Shown: piece after piece, positions 35,984 through 44,613 of the stretch
Numbering within the stretch: position 1 is the stretch's first letter
How the letters are laid out: every line of letters begins with the position of its first letter
Origin: Bacteroidia bacterium
Lineage (GTDB): Bacteria; Bacteroidota; Bacteroidia; UKL13-3
Reading direction: 5' to 3'
Length of the DNA: 54,932 nt
Assembly (NCBI GenBank): GCA_014376805.1
Contig: JACMQU010000112.1
Location: forward strand, 1 to 54,932
Notes under the pieces: generated by a model
Told to the model about the DNA's origin: nothing
Database searches by the model: none
What the model saw: the letters and a program-made list of their open reading frames with translations, nothing else
Translations under genes and position numbers: made by a program

Positions 35984-36273
35984 CAGAACGGCGAACGTGG
36001 CTTTCTCGCATTGAAGAAGCGGATACTTTTAATTTAAGCATGATAGCATTTAATGAAGATAGGGAAATAAGAAGCACCCTTACAGTTACCAAAATAACCA
36101 ACAGGATTGCCTGGAGCAATGATGGAAAAAAATTAGCATTCACGATCAACATCCCTCCATCAAAAAAAATAAAGCTACAGCCTAATTGGTGGGGTTGTAA
36201 AACACCTTTAAAAAGCAGGAAAGGTATTATGTTAATGGTTTTCAGTAAAGTTGAATTAGTTGCAATCCCTTAA
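35974..36273 (+). pseudogene. Fragment of an S9-type peptidase (beta-propeller part)
   Basis: An open frame of 99 residues reading LSRIEEADTFNLSMIAFNED, then TLTVTKITNRIAWSNDGKKL and AFTINIPPSKKIKLQP. The WSNDGKKLAFT element is typical of WD40-like/TolB-type blades in prolyl oligopeptidase-family (S9) enzymes. There is no start region, propeller repeat or catalytic domain, so this is a remnant joined to the end of the broken DUF4932 gene. The boundary lies within about 35970-36000. Assignment rests on one blade motif. Confidence 0.4.
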
Positions 36274-36414
36274 AATTATCTCAGGTAATATTAACTATGA
36301 TAATGCTTAAACTAAATAAACTAATAATACTATTTAAATACCCGTAAACATATTAATCTTGTTCAATTGGGCTTTCATAAATATTTACTATTTTCGCTTC
36401 AAATTAAAATTGAT

Positions 36415-36729
36415 ATGGAAAACAACGAAAATCAGCAACAGTTGCAAATAGAATTAAGTGAAGAAATGGCGGAAGGCATTTATTCAAACCTGGCTATTAT
36501 AACACATTCAACAAGTGAGTTTGTGATAGATTTTGTAAGGGTGATGCCAGGAGTTCCCAAGGCTAAAGTTAAAGCAAGAATTGTGCTCACTCCCGATCAT
36601 GCAAAACGTTTGTTAATGGCATTGGGCGATAATGTAAACAAATTCGAAGACTTACATGGAGATATTAGTATTAATGAACAAATGCCCCCATTTCCTATGA
36701 ATTTTGGCGGCCCTACCGGACAAGCATAA
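36415..36729 (+). CDS. DUF3467 protein
   Basis: A small cytoplasmic protein of 104 residues from the ATG at 36415. An upstream in-frame ATG at 36367 adds 16 residues (MGFHKYLLFSLQIKID) that do not fit. The core reads LQIELSEEMAEGIYSNLAII, then FVIDFVRVMPGVPKAKVKAR and LTPDHAKRLLMALGDNVNKF. This is the standard DUF3467 pattern, and the family is widespread in bacteria without an assigned biochemical role. The Pro-rich C-terminus (MPPFPMNFGG) is also usual. It is a single-gene unit. Confidence 0.9.
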   Translation: MENNENQQQLQIELSEEMAEGIYSNLAIITHSTSEFVIDFVRVMPGVPKAKVKARIVLTPDHAKRLLMALGDNVNKFEDLHGDISINEQMPPFPMNFGGPTGQA

Positions 36730-36900
36730 ATTTGAGTTGTTACTTTAAAAGTAAACGTTCAGGATGTTTTATATTGATCGTCTGAAATTTTTTGGTTTAA
36801 CATTCTTATCTTACTGAATACTTAATTATGTAATTTACAATATTCCTTGTTTATTGCACATTTAATTAAATGCCCAACATAATGGTATGTCTCCCTATTT

Positions 36901-37854
36901 ATGATCTTCTATAATATTTGCAAATACCTAACCCGTTTTACCAGCAAATTTTATTACGGCAAAATTGTTGTAAGTGGCATGGAAAATATTCCTGCTAATG
37001 TACCTTTGCTGCTTACTATTAATCATCCCAATTCTTTTTTGGATGCGGTGCTTGTAGGTGCCTATCTTAACAGGTCAACCTATTTTCTGGCAAGAGGCGA
37101 CGCCTTCCAAAATAAAATAATATTGCCAGTGTTAAAGGCATTACATATGTTACCCGTTTACCGTTTATCTGAAGGTAAAAATAACCTGAGCAAGAACACG
37201 GAAACTTTCGATGCCTGTCAGGCTATCTTAAAGGAACGTAAAATTGTGCTTATTTTTGCTGAAGGCTTAAGCGAAAATAATTGGGAATTGCGAAGTCTGA
37301 AAAAAGGTCCGGCCAGAATTGCCCTAAAAGCATGGAACAGTAATACTCCTGCTAAAGAATTACAGGTAATACCTATCGGACTTACCTATGAACATTATTC
37401 TGGCGGAGGTAAAAACATTCTGATTAATATTGGCAAACCGGTTACGGCGAAAGAATTTCCGGAAAACGACAGTGAGGCTTTTTTTGTAAAAACATTCAAC
37501 CAAAAAATTTCGGTAGCATTAATAGACCTTATTTATATTAATAAAGATATGATAGAAGATACACCTTTTCATCATAAGTTCAGGGCAAAGTTTCAACAGC
37601 TCGTTAAAGAAAATAAATCCGCACCTGAAGTTATAAATGGATTGCATGAACTTTCTGCAACAGCTACATTTTCAACTTCAATGCGCCTTAAACAAACACT
37701 ACTCTTCTGGCCTCTATATGCTGCATGTGGTAACATTACTAAACAACTTATAAAATCAAAACTATTCTTTGATTCTATCTCTTTTGGTTTGTTCTTGTTT
37801 TTGTGGCCTGTTTACTTACTATTGATCCTGTTGGTTTTATCTGTTTTCTTATAA
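36901..37854 (+). CDS. PlsC-like 1-acylglycerol-3-phosphate acyltransferase family protein
   Basis: Membrane-associated acyltransferase, 317 residues. The catalytic motif HxxxxxD is NHPNSFLDAV (His42, Asp48); acyl-acceptor motif FAEGLS lies at about 119-124. The family position of block III is PVLKALHMLPVYRLSEGK. It ends with two hydrophobic helices (about 280-315), suggesting a membrane anchor. It could acylate lysophosphatidate, an ornithine-lipid-type acceptor or another lipid; the substrate is unproven. There is no clear operon partner. Confidence 0.88.
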   Translation: MIFYNICKYLTRFTSKFYYGKIVVSGMENIPANVPLLLTINHPNSFLDAVLVGAYLNRSTYFLARGDAFQNKIILPVLKALHMLPVYRLSEGKNNLSKNTETFDACQAILKERKIVLIFAEGLSENNWELRSLKKGPARIALKAWNSNTPAKELQVIPIGLTYEHYSGGGKNILINIGKPVTAKEFPENDSEAFFVKTFNQKISVALIDLIYINKDMIEDTPFHHKFRAKFQQLVKENKSAPEVINGLHELSATATFSTSMRLKQTLLFWPLYAACGNITKQLIKSKLFFDSISFGLFLFLWPVYLLLILLVLSVFL

Positions 37855-37901
37855 ATTAAAATTCCTGATAAACTCATCAATCATTCAAACAAATATACCT
37901 A

Positions 37902-38945
37902 TCAATCATTTACCTTATTCAAACCCAGTAAACTTACCATCCAGTAAGGCAGAGGTTTTTGAGTTTTGCGTTTTTTTAGATTAAAGTAAATGCCGAGTTT
38001 TTTTATCAAAGGTACTTTATGTGTTTCTACCATTTCTATGAGTGTGCCATCAGGGTCTTCCACGTATGCAAATCTTCCACCAGATTCACCCATATCAAAA
38101 GTATTGCCACTATCCACAGTAAGTTTATAACGCAATCTTTCCAGATTTGCTTTTAACGTATTCATATTTTCCACATCAAAACACAAATGAATAAATCCCG
38201 GATCACCCCAGAAACGGCCTTCGTAGATCTTCTCTCCTTTGCGATCAAGAGATTGGATCAGTTCTATTTGAATATTGCCTAAAAGCTTGCTAAAAGGGCC
38301 TTTAAAAGGGTTTTCAAAAATTAATAATGCTCTCCTGAAATTCTGATTTTTACTATCTTCCCCCAAATCATTAAACTTACCTGTTACATCATAAATAACT
38401 TTGGAAAAACCGAATCCATTCTGATAGAAGGCGATGGACAGATCAATATTGTTTACCCCAATAATTGCACCACAAACACCTCCCATCATATATGTTTCAT
38501 TTCTAAACCACGATGAATCATTTACCACCTGATACCGGTTGCCATCTTCATCATTTACTAGAAAAGTAGATTGCCCGGAAGGGCCAGGCAGCGGTGAGGT
38601 GCAGGCAGCATCATAATTAATGTTGGCATAAGCTGTTTCAATATCAGTAGATTTAAACTTAACTGCATTGATACCATGATCACCCCAGTGAATTTTCTTT
38701 CCGGCCGTTGGCACTTTGCTTGTAAATTGCCAGATCTCAGCTCCTCCTCCACCATTCATATTCATAGCCAGAATAGCCCGGCGGGAATGCACTGTTCCAC
38801 CCGTATAACGGCTCATTAAGTTTGCCTTTGCTTCATCATCAAATATTTTTACGTTTAGCCCAAAGGTCTTTCTTAACCATGCAAAAGTTGTGGTAGCATT
38901 GCTACAACCAATTCCTACTTGCTGAATTCCGGAGATAAATGCCAT
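37902..38945 (-). CDS. VOC (glyoxalase/dioxygenase superfamily) protein
   Basis: A 347-residue protein with two tandem vicinal oxygen chelate modules. The N-terminal one begins ISGIQQVGIGCSNATTTFAW and the C-terminal module has GVCGAIIGVNNIDLSIAFYQ at about 153-172, then FIHLCFDVENMNTLKANLER and FAYVEDPDGTLIEMVETHKV. The conserved Glu in DPDGTLIEMVE and His in GFIHLCFD could bind a metal. Its SDR neighbour at 38952 shares an operon (6-bp gap), so the two may act on one substrate. The actual reaction is unknown. Confidence 0.85.
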   Translation of the reverse strand: MAFISGIQQVGIGCSNATTTFAWLRKTFGLNVKIFDDEAKANLMSRYTGGTVHSRRAILAMNMNGGGGAEIWQFTSKVPTAGKKIHWGDHGINAVKFKSTDIETAYANINYDAACTSPLPGPSGQSTFLVNDEDGNRYQVVNDSSWFRNETYMMGGVCGAIIGVNNIDLSIAFYQNGFGFSKVIYDVTGKFNDLGEDSKNQNFRRALLIFENPFKGPFSKLLGNIQIELIQSLDRKGEKIYEGRFWGDPGFIHLCFDVENMNTLKANLERLRYKLTVDSGNTFDMGESGGRFAYVEDPDGTLIEMVETHKVPLIKKLGIYFNLKKRKTQKPLPYWMVSLLGLNKVND

Positions 38946-38951
38946 AAAGAG

Positions 38952-39749
38952 TTAGGATAGTTTAAGTTTTTTTACGAGTTTAAAAAATAAATACGGGAAA
39001 CATTTACGCAGGATAATTAATAATAACTCCTGTTGTACAACATATACTTTGCGTTTATTACTGATAATACCACTAATAATTTTCCTTGCACAGGTTTCAG
39101 AACTAATTCCATTAGCCTGCCCATCATCTAATTGCTGATGCGGGTTTCCATCTGCCTTTAGGGCTGCATAAGAAATATTGGTAAAGATGCGTCCGGGAGA
39201 GATGGTGGTAAAGTGAATATTTTTATGCTGATTCTCCAAACTCCAGGATTCAAAAAAACCTTCGAGCGCATGTTTAGAGGCAGCATAAGCACTCCTTTGC
39301 GGAAAACCAAAAGTACCAACAACACTGCTAATTAAAACAATATTTGTATGTGTAGCATTTAGAAGCATAGGCCATAATAATTTTGTTAAATTTACCTGTC
39401 CAAAAAAATTCACTTCCATTATCCTTCTATCCACCTCTATTCCGGTTAGTTCTGCCTGCGAACGCTGACTTATACCTGCGTTATTTATGAGTATATCCAC
39501 ACAATTAAACATCCTGGAGACCGCTATTGCAAAAGTTGCTATAGTATCCGGTTCAGCCATATCAATAAATAGCGTAATACATTTAGCTCCTTTAGTTTCA
39601 CAGTGAATTTTCACCGCAATCAATTCATCCATCCGCCGCCCGGCCAAAATTAATTGAACACCGTCGTCAGCCATTTGTAAAGCCAATGCTTTTCCAATAC
39701 CGGATGAGGCTCCGGTGATGATAACTACTTTATTTTTGAATGGGGACAT
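38952..39749 (-). CDS. Short-chain dehydrogenase/reductase
   Basis: NAD(P)-dependent oxidoreductase of the SDR family, 265 residues. The nucleotide motif is TGASSGIGKALALQM at about 12-26, NNAG is at about 88-91, and the catalytic Ser (LISSVVGTFG) and Tyr-x3-Lys (YAASKHALEG) are at about 143 and 155. The C-terminal hydrophobic end (LLLIILRKCFPYLFFKLVKK) may bind membrane, as in some lipid-acting members. It is immediately upstream of the VOC gene on the same strand. Confidence 0.93.
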   Translation of the reverse strand: MSPFKNKVVIITGASSGIGKALALQMADDGVQLILAGRRMDELIAVKIHCETKGAKCITLFIDMAEPDTIATFAIAVSRMFNCVDILINNAGISQRSQAELTGIEVDRRIMEVNFFGQVNLTKLLWPMLLNATHTNIVLISSVVGTFGFPQRSAYAASKHALEGFFESWSLENQHKNIHFTTISPGRIFTNISYAALKADGNPHQQLDDGQANGISSETCARKIISGIISNKRKVYVVQQELLLIILRKCFPYLFFKLVKKLKLS

Positions 39750-40093
39750 GTACTATTTTATAAGCCATTAAAACTTTCGGAATATATCACAAACTTTTTT
39801 AATTAAAAGTTAACATTTAATTCTTTTAAAAAATATTTTCCGGCAAATAAAAAAACAAACCATATCCATAGTTTAGGGAAACTATTGCCAGGGCTGCTTT
39901 GCATAAACTTAATAATAAATTAGAATATTTTCGTTAAGCTTCCATTATTCCTTATCCATAATCTTTATAACTTTGGGCTAATAAATAAAAATTAAGTAGC
40001 ATCTTAATCCATTTAATTTTTACTTTTTTGATGTATTTAGGGTAAATTAAATCACTTTTAATTCTATAGATTTCCAAAAAAATTAAACATTTG
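39750..40093. other. Intergenic stretch, nothing recognised
   Basis: About 345 bp of AT-rich sequence between the SDR gene and rnhB (both minus strand). The SDR promoter is expected here. No ORF, hairpin or remnant could be supported. Confidence 0.6.
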
Positions 40094-40681
40094 CTACTCC
40101 CCTTTTAACAAAGTAAAAGTCATGCGGTGATAAGGAGTGGTACCGTGTAATTTAATGCCTTTCCGATGTTTTTCTGTAGGGTAACCTTTATTTTGATCCC
40201 ATGAATAATGCGGAAATTCATCGTGCAAAAGGAGCATGTGATCATCCCGATAAGTTTTAGCAAGTATAGAGGCGGCGGCAATGCTCTGAAAGATTGCATC
40301 TCCCTTGATTATGCAGGTGTGTGCTACATTTTTATATTGAATAAAGCGATTACCATCAATAAGCAATAACTGAGGTTCAACACCTAATTGGTCGAGGGCC
40401 CGGTGCATAGAATAAAACGAAGCTTTTAAAATATTTACCTCGTCAATCTCCAGGTTTGAATAACTTCCAACTGCCCAAAATAATGCATTCTGTTCAATCT
40501 CAAAACGAAGACTATAACGCATTTGTTCACTAAGTTTTTTAGAATCATTTAACCCCTTAATACTTTTTTTCGGATCAAGAATAACAGCCGCAGCAAACAC
40601 AGGCCCCGCTAAACAGCCCCTCCCCGCTTCATCACAGCCCGCCTCCAAAACCTTTTTCTGAAAAAACTTCCTTAAACTCAT
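40094..40681 (-). CDS. rnhB: Ribonuclease HII
   Basis: Cleaves the RNA strand of RNA-DNA hybrids, including single ribonucleotides in DNA. A 195-residue protein with the type 2 RNase H signature GCDEAGRGCLAGPV (Asp17, Glu18), SKKLSEQMR at about 47-55, and the third acidic residue Asp109 in LLLIDGNRF. ASILAKTYRDDHMLLLHDEF and YPTEKHRKGIKLHGTTPYHR follow. Length and motifs are complete. A TAAAATTG box on the minus strand (40693-40686) ends just before the ATG. Confidence 0.96.
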   Translation of the reverse strand: MSLRKFFQKKVLEAGCDEAGRGCLAGPVFAAAVILDPKKSIKGLNDSKKLSEQMRYSLRFEIEQNALFWAVGSYSNLEIDEVNILKASFYSMHRALDQLGVEPQLLLIDGNRFIQYKNVAHTCIIKGDAIFQSIAAASILAKTYRDDHMLLLHDEFPHYSWDQNKGYPTEKHRKGIKLHGTTPYHRMTFTLLKGE

Positions 40682-40878
40682 GGGTCAATTTTACAAAACT
40701 CTTTTTAAAAGTTATTAAGAAAAAACTGACATTCAAATGGGAATATGTTTGTGCTATTAAAATTATTAAATAAGCTTGACTGCTACCGGCATTAGGTGAA
40801 AATTAAAATCAGTGAAAACTCTTAACAGGGATAAAAATACTTGCAGCAATTTTTTAAAAATAACCGGTTTTTGGCTCT

Positions 40879-41592
40879 ATGTTAAGCTATGGCAAATGCA
40901 TAAACCGGGCCGATGAAGATGAACTGAATCCATTTCCAGAATACACCAATCCAAGAAACATCAACGCAGGAAATCCGAATATTAAACCCGAACAAATTCA
41001 TTCATTTGAATTTGGCTATAGTATAAAACAAAAGAAATATTCACTGTTCCCAACCTTATATCACAGGTACATTTATGATGGATTTACTGAAATATCCCGC
41101 TACGTGAACGATACGGTTTTTCTTACCACTTTTGCAAATCTATCATCAAACAAAGCTGCCGGACTTGAGTTTATAGTTACAGGAAAGGCAAAGGAATTTC
41201 TTTCACTGAATTTTAATGCTATTGTATTTTATACTGAAAATGATGCGTTTAATTTTGGCTATACAAGTAACAAATCTGCCCATTTATGAACTGCTAAACT
41301 AAGTGCAAATTTTACGGTTACAAAATCTACAGTTGTACAATTTAATGGCAATTACCCTACCGCACAGCTAACCCCGCAGGAAATTATTTTTCCTGTTTTT
41401 GTTCTCAATGCCAGGCTAAAGCATGACCTGTTTAATACATTGAGGTGGCAAAGTGAAATTAACACACTGTTGATCTATGAGAAAACATATAACAAACGCA
41501 AATCACAAATTATTTATATAGGCATAACGTGGCGTTTTGGTTATACCCCTAAAACAGTTCAGGACGAATTGAAGTTTGGTGAGAAATATTAA
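40879..41592 (+). pseudogene. C-terminal remnant of an outer-membrane beta-barrel (OMP_b-brl_3-like) protein
   Basis: Only the last third of a large TonB-dependent receptor-like barrel remains. It reads LSYGKCINRADEDELNPFPE, then YTNPRNINAGNPNIKPEQIH, then FEFGYSIKQKKYSLFPTLYH. An in-frame TGA at 41287-41289 (expected Trp) interrupts it. The frame continues TAKLSANFTVTKSTVVQFNG, then LKHDLFNTLRWQSEINTLLI, and ends GITWRFGYTPKTVQDELKFG. No plug domain or signal peptide is upstream; the break is near 40875. The missing 5' part and the stop show that the gene is dead. Confidence 0.85.
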
Positions 41593-41691
41593 ATTCGGCT
41601 TTGATTTTTTACGCCGTCATTTTTAAATACAATTCAAAAACTTGCTTGCCTTAAATGAATTCTTACCTTTATATCATTAAATTTTACCATA

Positions 41692-42204
41692 TTGTTAAAA
41701 CAAGACCTGTTAATTTTAATTATTCCATTAATTATTTCTAACATATTACATATGGTGGTAGTTAAAAAAAACTGGCTGCCTTTGCTTCAAATCGCAGTAT
41801 CTCAAAAATTATACGGCCCAAATAAAACCGTTCGGGGCTTTTTTGTGCTTACTTTATTAAATGGCCTTTTTGTAATGCTGGCCGGTATATATTTACAGTT
41901 ACATTCTTTATCACATAACTTTTTTATTGGAGCCCTATACGGCTTTATTTATATGTTATTTGAATTACCTAACTCCTGGTACAAAAGAAGGCAGGGTATT
42001 GCAGCAGGTGGAGCAGCACCAAAATACAGATGGCTTTATGCGTTGTTAGATAAAACCGATTCATGCTTTGGCGTACTTCTGTTTTTTTATTTTATTTCTG
42101 ATCCAACCTTAGGGAGCGTGATCCTGTTATTTTTAATCAGTGTATGTTTACATATAATTTTTTCAGCAGTGCTGTTTGGTTTAAGGCTGAAAAAATCGTT
42201 TTAA
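41692..42204 (+). CDS. CDP-archaeol synthase-like (CarS/CdsA superfamily) membrane protein
   Basis: A 170-residue membrane protein with 4-5 hydrophobic segments. It shows the family's conserved order: GPNKTVRGFFV, then MLFELPNSWYKRRQGIAAGG and LLDKTDSCFGVLLFFYF. The Asp/Lys motifs resemble those used by CarS to bind CTP and Mg. The bacterial role is unknown; a lipid nucleotidyltransferase is inferred. The start is TTG at 41692, chosen because it gives the expected N-terminus (MLKQDLLILIIPLIISNILH) and no ATG precedes in frame. Confidence 0.65.
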   Translation: MLKQDLLILIIPLIISNILHMVVVKKNWLPLLQIAVSQKLYGPNKTVRGFFVLTLLNGLFVMLAGIYLQLHSLSHNFFIGALYGFIYMLFELPNSWYKRRQGIAAGGAAPKYRWLYALLDKTDSCFGVLLFFYFISDPTLGSVILLFLISVCLHIIFSAVLFGLRLKKSF

Positions 42205-42318
42205 CAACTGTATAAAATTCAAGTTCAGGATGTATGTTTAATTAACTGAGCTTGGTTATTTATAATTTTAAACTACTCATTTTATTTCCAAAACCGAATT
42301 CAGGTTATAATTACAATT

Positions 42319-42830
42319 TCATATTACCCTAACAGCCCCATGTTTAAATAAGTGCTGTTCACCTCGCATAACGTAACCCAGTTGGTTAGTAACCATTGTG
42401 GTATTGCCTATTTTAAAAGGAAGGACATTACAATAATGATGCCCATACATCCAGTAATTTGCATTTGTACTTTCTATTAATCCATGTAGTTCTGATGCGA
42501 ATGCACTGTTAATATGGCTGTTTATGTATTGTTGAGGATAATGGCTGCGTGTTGGAACATGGTGTGTAATAACAATACGATGCTTATAAGTTGATTTTAA
42601 CAATTCATCTTTTAAAAAAAGCAAGATCATTTTTATGCAGCGTATTATAGTCCGTTATAGATAATTTTCTCCCCCTGTTTCTTATAACATCAAAGTCGTT
42701 TAGGGTTTGTTGAAAAGTTAGTTGTTGTTGCGGGATTATATAGCTCCATAAAATACAAAACATCAATTCAACATTTTTATAAGTTATATTTTGTTGATTT
42801 AGCAAAAAGACATTAAGAAGAAGAATTTCT
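42319..42830 (-). pseudogene. Metallophosphoesterase, truncated and frameshifted
   Basis: Reading minus, one frame carries VFLLNQQNITYKNVELMFCI, then LWSYIIPQQQLTFQQTLNDF and DYNTLHKNDLAFFKR, stop. A second frame continues LLKSTYKHRIVITHHVPTRS, then NANYWMYGHHYCNVLPFKIG and NTTMVTNQLGYV. This is the C-terminal half of a calcineurin-like phosphoesterase with the metal-binding HH and GHHYCN. The two frames are joined by a slip in an A/T run near 42610-42620. The N-terminal half with the first metal ligands (D-x-H and GDxxD) is missing. The family length is usually 250-270 residues. Confidence 0.8.
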
Positions 42831-42951
42831 CCTTCAGGTTTTATTAGAAATTCTTCAGGTAATTCCTATTATTCCTAAACTCCAAATATAAAACAGAACA
42901 ATATTGTATTTTCAGCTATGCCTTAATTATCTCTAAACCCATATCTCTTTA

Positions 42952-43091
42952 CTCATCTCTCATCTCCCATCTCTCATCTCTCATCTCCCATCTCTCATCT
43001 CCCATCTCCCATCTCTCATCTCTCATCTCTCATCTCCCATCTCTCATCTCCCATCTCCCATCTCCCATCTCTCATCTCTCATCTCTCATCT
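42952..43091. repeat. Heptamer tandem array, 20 copies
   Basis: Twenty consecutive 7-bp units CTCATCT or CCCATCT, i.e. C(T/C)CATCT, with no gap. The second position alone varies, in the order T T C T T C T C C T T T C T C C C T T T. Both ends are sharp: before is ATATCTCTTTA and after is CCCTTTAGG. It lies in the spacer between a metallophosphoesterase remnant and the GAF gene, whose stop is 20 bp away. No protein reads through it. Confidence 0.95.
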
Positions 43092-43111
43092 CCCTTTAGG
43101 TTGAAGAATAG

Positions 43112-43651
43112 TTATAGATTATTCTCCAGTTCTTCAATTCTTGTTTTATATTTCCTGATAACCTTACGTGATTGAATCCGCAATTCCATTTCATCAATGA
43201 CAATACTTGCCATTTGCTTTAGCATTTCCTGTTGATCTGAGTTGATATACCGCTGTCGTTTATCAAGCACACAAAATGTTCCCAGATTATAACCTTCTTT
43301 AGTTTTTAATGGTGCTGCTGCATAAAACTGTAACCCAAAATCGCCTGCAACAAGCGGATTACTTAAACAGCGTAAATCATTTCTGGCATCTTCTACCAAA
43401 TATACATCATCCGATAAAATAGCCGAAGCGCACAAGCCAAGATCTTTACCTATTTGCTGTGTTTCTAAACCAAAATGCGATTTAAACCAAATTCTGTCAG
43501 AATCCACGAGACTAATAATGACAATGGGAACATTAAATATTTTCGCTGCAAGCTTGGTAAGTTTATTAAAACTCCCGTCAGCAGGAGTATCAAGTATTTC
43601 CATTTCATAAAGTGCTTCAAGTCTCTCCTTTTCATTTATTGTAACGTCCAT
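43112..43651 (-). CDS. GAF-domain protein
   Basis: A cytoplasmic signalling-type protein of 179 residues from the ATG at 43651. An ATG at 43675 adds 8 residues (MILLSENI) that do not fit. Core: KERLEALYEMEILDTPADGS, then FNVPIVIISLVDSDRIWFKS, then LCASAILSDDVYLVEDARND and FYAAAPLKTKEGYNLGTFCV. This is the GAF form often found at the start of sensor kinases or diguanylate cyclases, but here no output domain follows. The C-terminal end is a basic/acidic helix (RIQSRKVIRKYKTRIEELEN). It could act as a soluble sensor partner. The ligand is unknown. Confidence 0.87.
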   Translation of the reverse strand: MDVTINEKERLEALYEMEILDTPADGSFNKLTKLAAKIFNVPIVIISLVDSDRIWFKSHFGLETQQIGKDLGLCASAILSDDVYLVEDARNDLRCLSNPLVAGDFGLQFYAAAPLKTKEGYNLGTFCVLDKRQRYINSDQQEMLKQMASIVIDEMELRIQSRKVIRKYKTRIEELENNL

Positions 43652-43848
43652 AATATTTTCAGATAATAATATCAAAAGTACACATTTTTAGATACTAATA
43701 CTTCTTTCATGATACCTGTTAATGTAATTAAAACACCAGGATTAATAATATGTGAATCATACAACCTATTACTAAAAATTATATAACACTTTTCAATTGT
43801 TTCTTACTAAAATTTGTATAATTTATAATTAATTAAACAATCATTATT

Positions 43849-44406
43849 ATGGAAAACAATCAAAACCAAACGTCTTCTAACAACAGTAAATCTGAACGTA
43901 AGCTTTTAACAGGTATGTTCATAACTCCAGAAAGTACCGCAAAAGCATATCATACTTTGCATGAGAGAGGGTACACAAAAGACGATATCAATTTAGTTAT
44001 GTCTGACGAAACCCGTAAAAAACATTATTCAGGAGACATGGAGAAAACCGAAGTAGGCTCTCAGGCAGCAGAAGATGCAGGTAAAGGATCTCTGATAGGT
44101 GGTACCATTGGTGCAATAGTAGGTGCAATTGCCGCAATTGGAACCAGTCTTATTTTACCCGGACTTGGCCTTGTTGTTGCCGGGCCTATAGCAGCCGGTT
44201 TAGCAGGCGTGGGCGCAGGAGGTATAACCGGTGGAGTAATTGGTGCTTTGGTAGGCTCAGGGATACCAGAAGACCGCGCAAAAAAATACGAATCAGGCAT
44301 AAAAGAGGGTCATGTAGTTATGGGCGTGCATCCCCGCAATGATGAAGATGCAGATTACTTTGAAAATAAATGGAAAGAGCATAATGGACAGGAAATACAC
44401 AGGTAA
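43849..44406 (+). CDS. Glycine-zipper stress-response-like protein
   Basis: A 185-residue protein. The N-terminal part (RKLLTGMFITPESTAKAYHT and ERGYTKDDINLVMSDETRK) resembles the general-stress YflT/17M-like domain. A Gly-rich hydrophobic core follows at about 78-145 (GKGSLIGGTIGAIVGAIAAI, then GGITGGVIGALVGSGIPED), with GxxxG repeats that can pack as membrane helices. A second small domain follows (YESGIKEGHVVMGVHPRNDE). A membrane-located stress protein is likely (inference). The N-terminus is Asn/Gln-rich. A strong terminator follows. Confidence 0.8.
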   Translation: MENNQNQTSSNNSKSERKLLTGMFITPESTAKAYHTLHERGYTKDDINLVMSDETRKKHYSGDMEKTEVGSQAAEDAGKGSLIGGTIGAIVGAIAAIGTSLILPGLGLVVAGPIAAGLAGVGAGGITGGVIGALVGSGIPEDRAKKYESGIKEGHVVMGVHPRNDEDADYFENKWKEHNGQEIHR

Positions 44407-44427
44407 TAATTTTACTTCACATATAAT

Positions 44428-44464
44428 AAAAGCGCGGTGATATTGTTCATTGCGCTTTTTTTTT
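44428..44464 (+). terminator. Rho-independent terminator
   Basis: AAAAGCGC (44428-44435) pairs with GCGCTTTT (44452-44459) and is followed by a run of nine or more T. It lies 22 nt after the stop of the glycine-zipper gene. Confidence 0.88.
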
Positions 44465-44591
44465 ATCCCATTGCCTTATTTAAAGCATTATTTTAACAAT
44501 AAACTAATGCGTATTGTTCAGATAGTTTTGTAATTTTTTTTATTTACCGGTCTAAAAAAAAACGACTTGTTTAAAACCAATTGTAATCATT

Positions 44592-44599
44592 TAATTTTG
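44592..44599 (+). promoter_or_regulatory. Promoter of the UbiA-family gene
   Basis: TAATTTTG is an exact TAnnTTTG box. A TTG at 44567-44569 sits 22 bp upstream. The predicted transcription start is near 44605, about 9 nt before the ATG at 44614. Confidence 0.45.
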
Positions 44600-44613
44600 A
44601 ACCTTATTGGCTT

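Noticed and set aside
42952-43091. CRISPR-like array
   Set aside because: Units are 7 bp with no spacers, so it is a tandem repeat, not a CRISPR.
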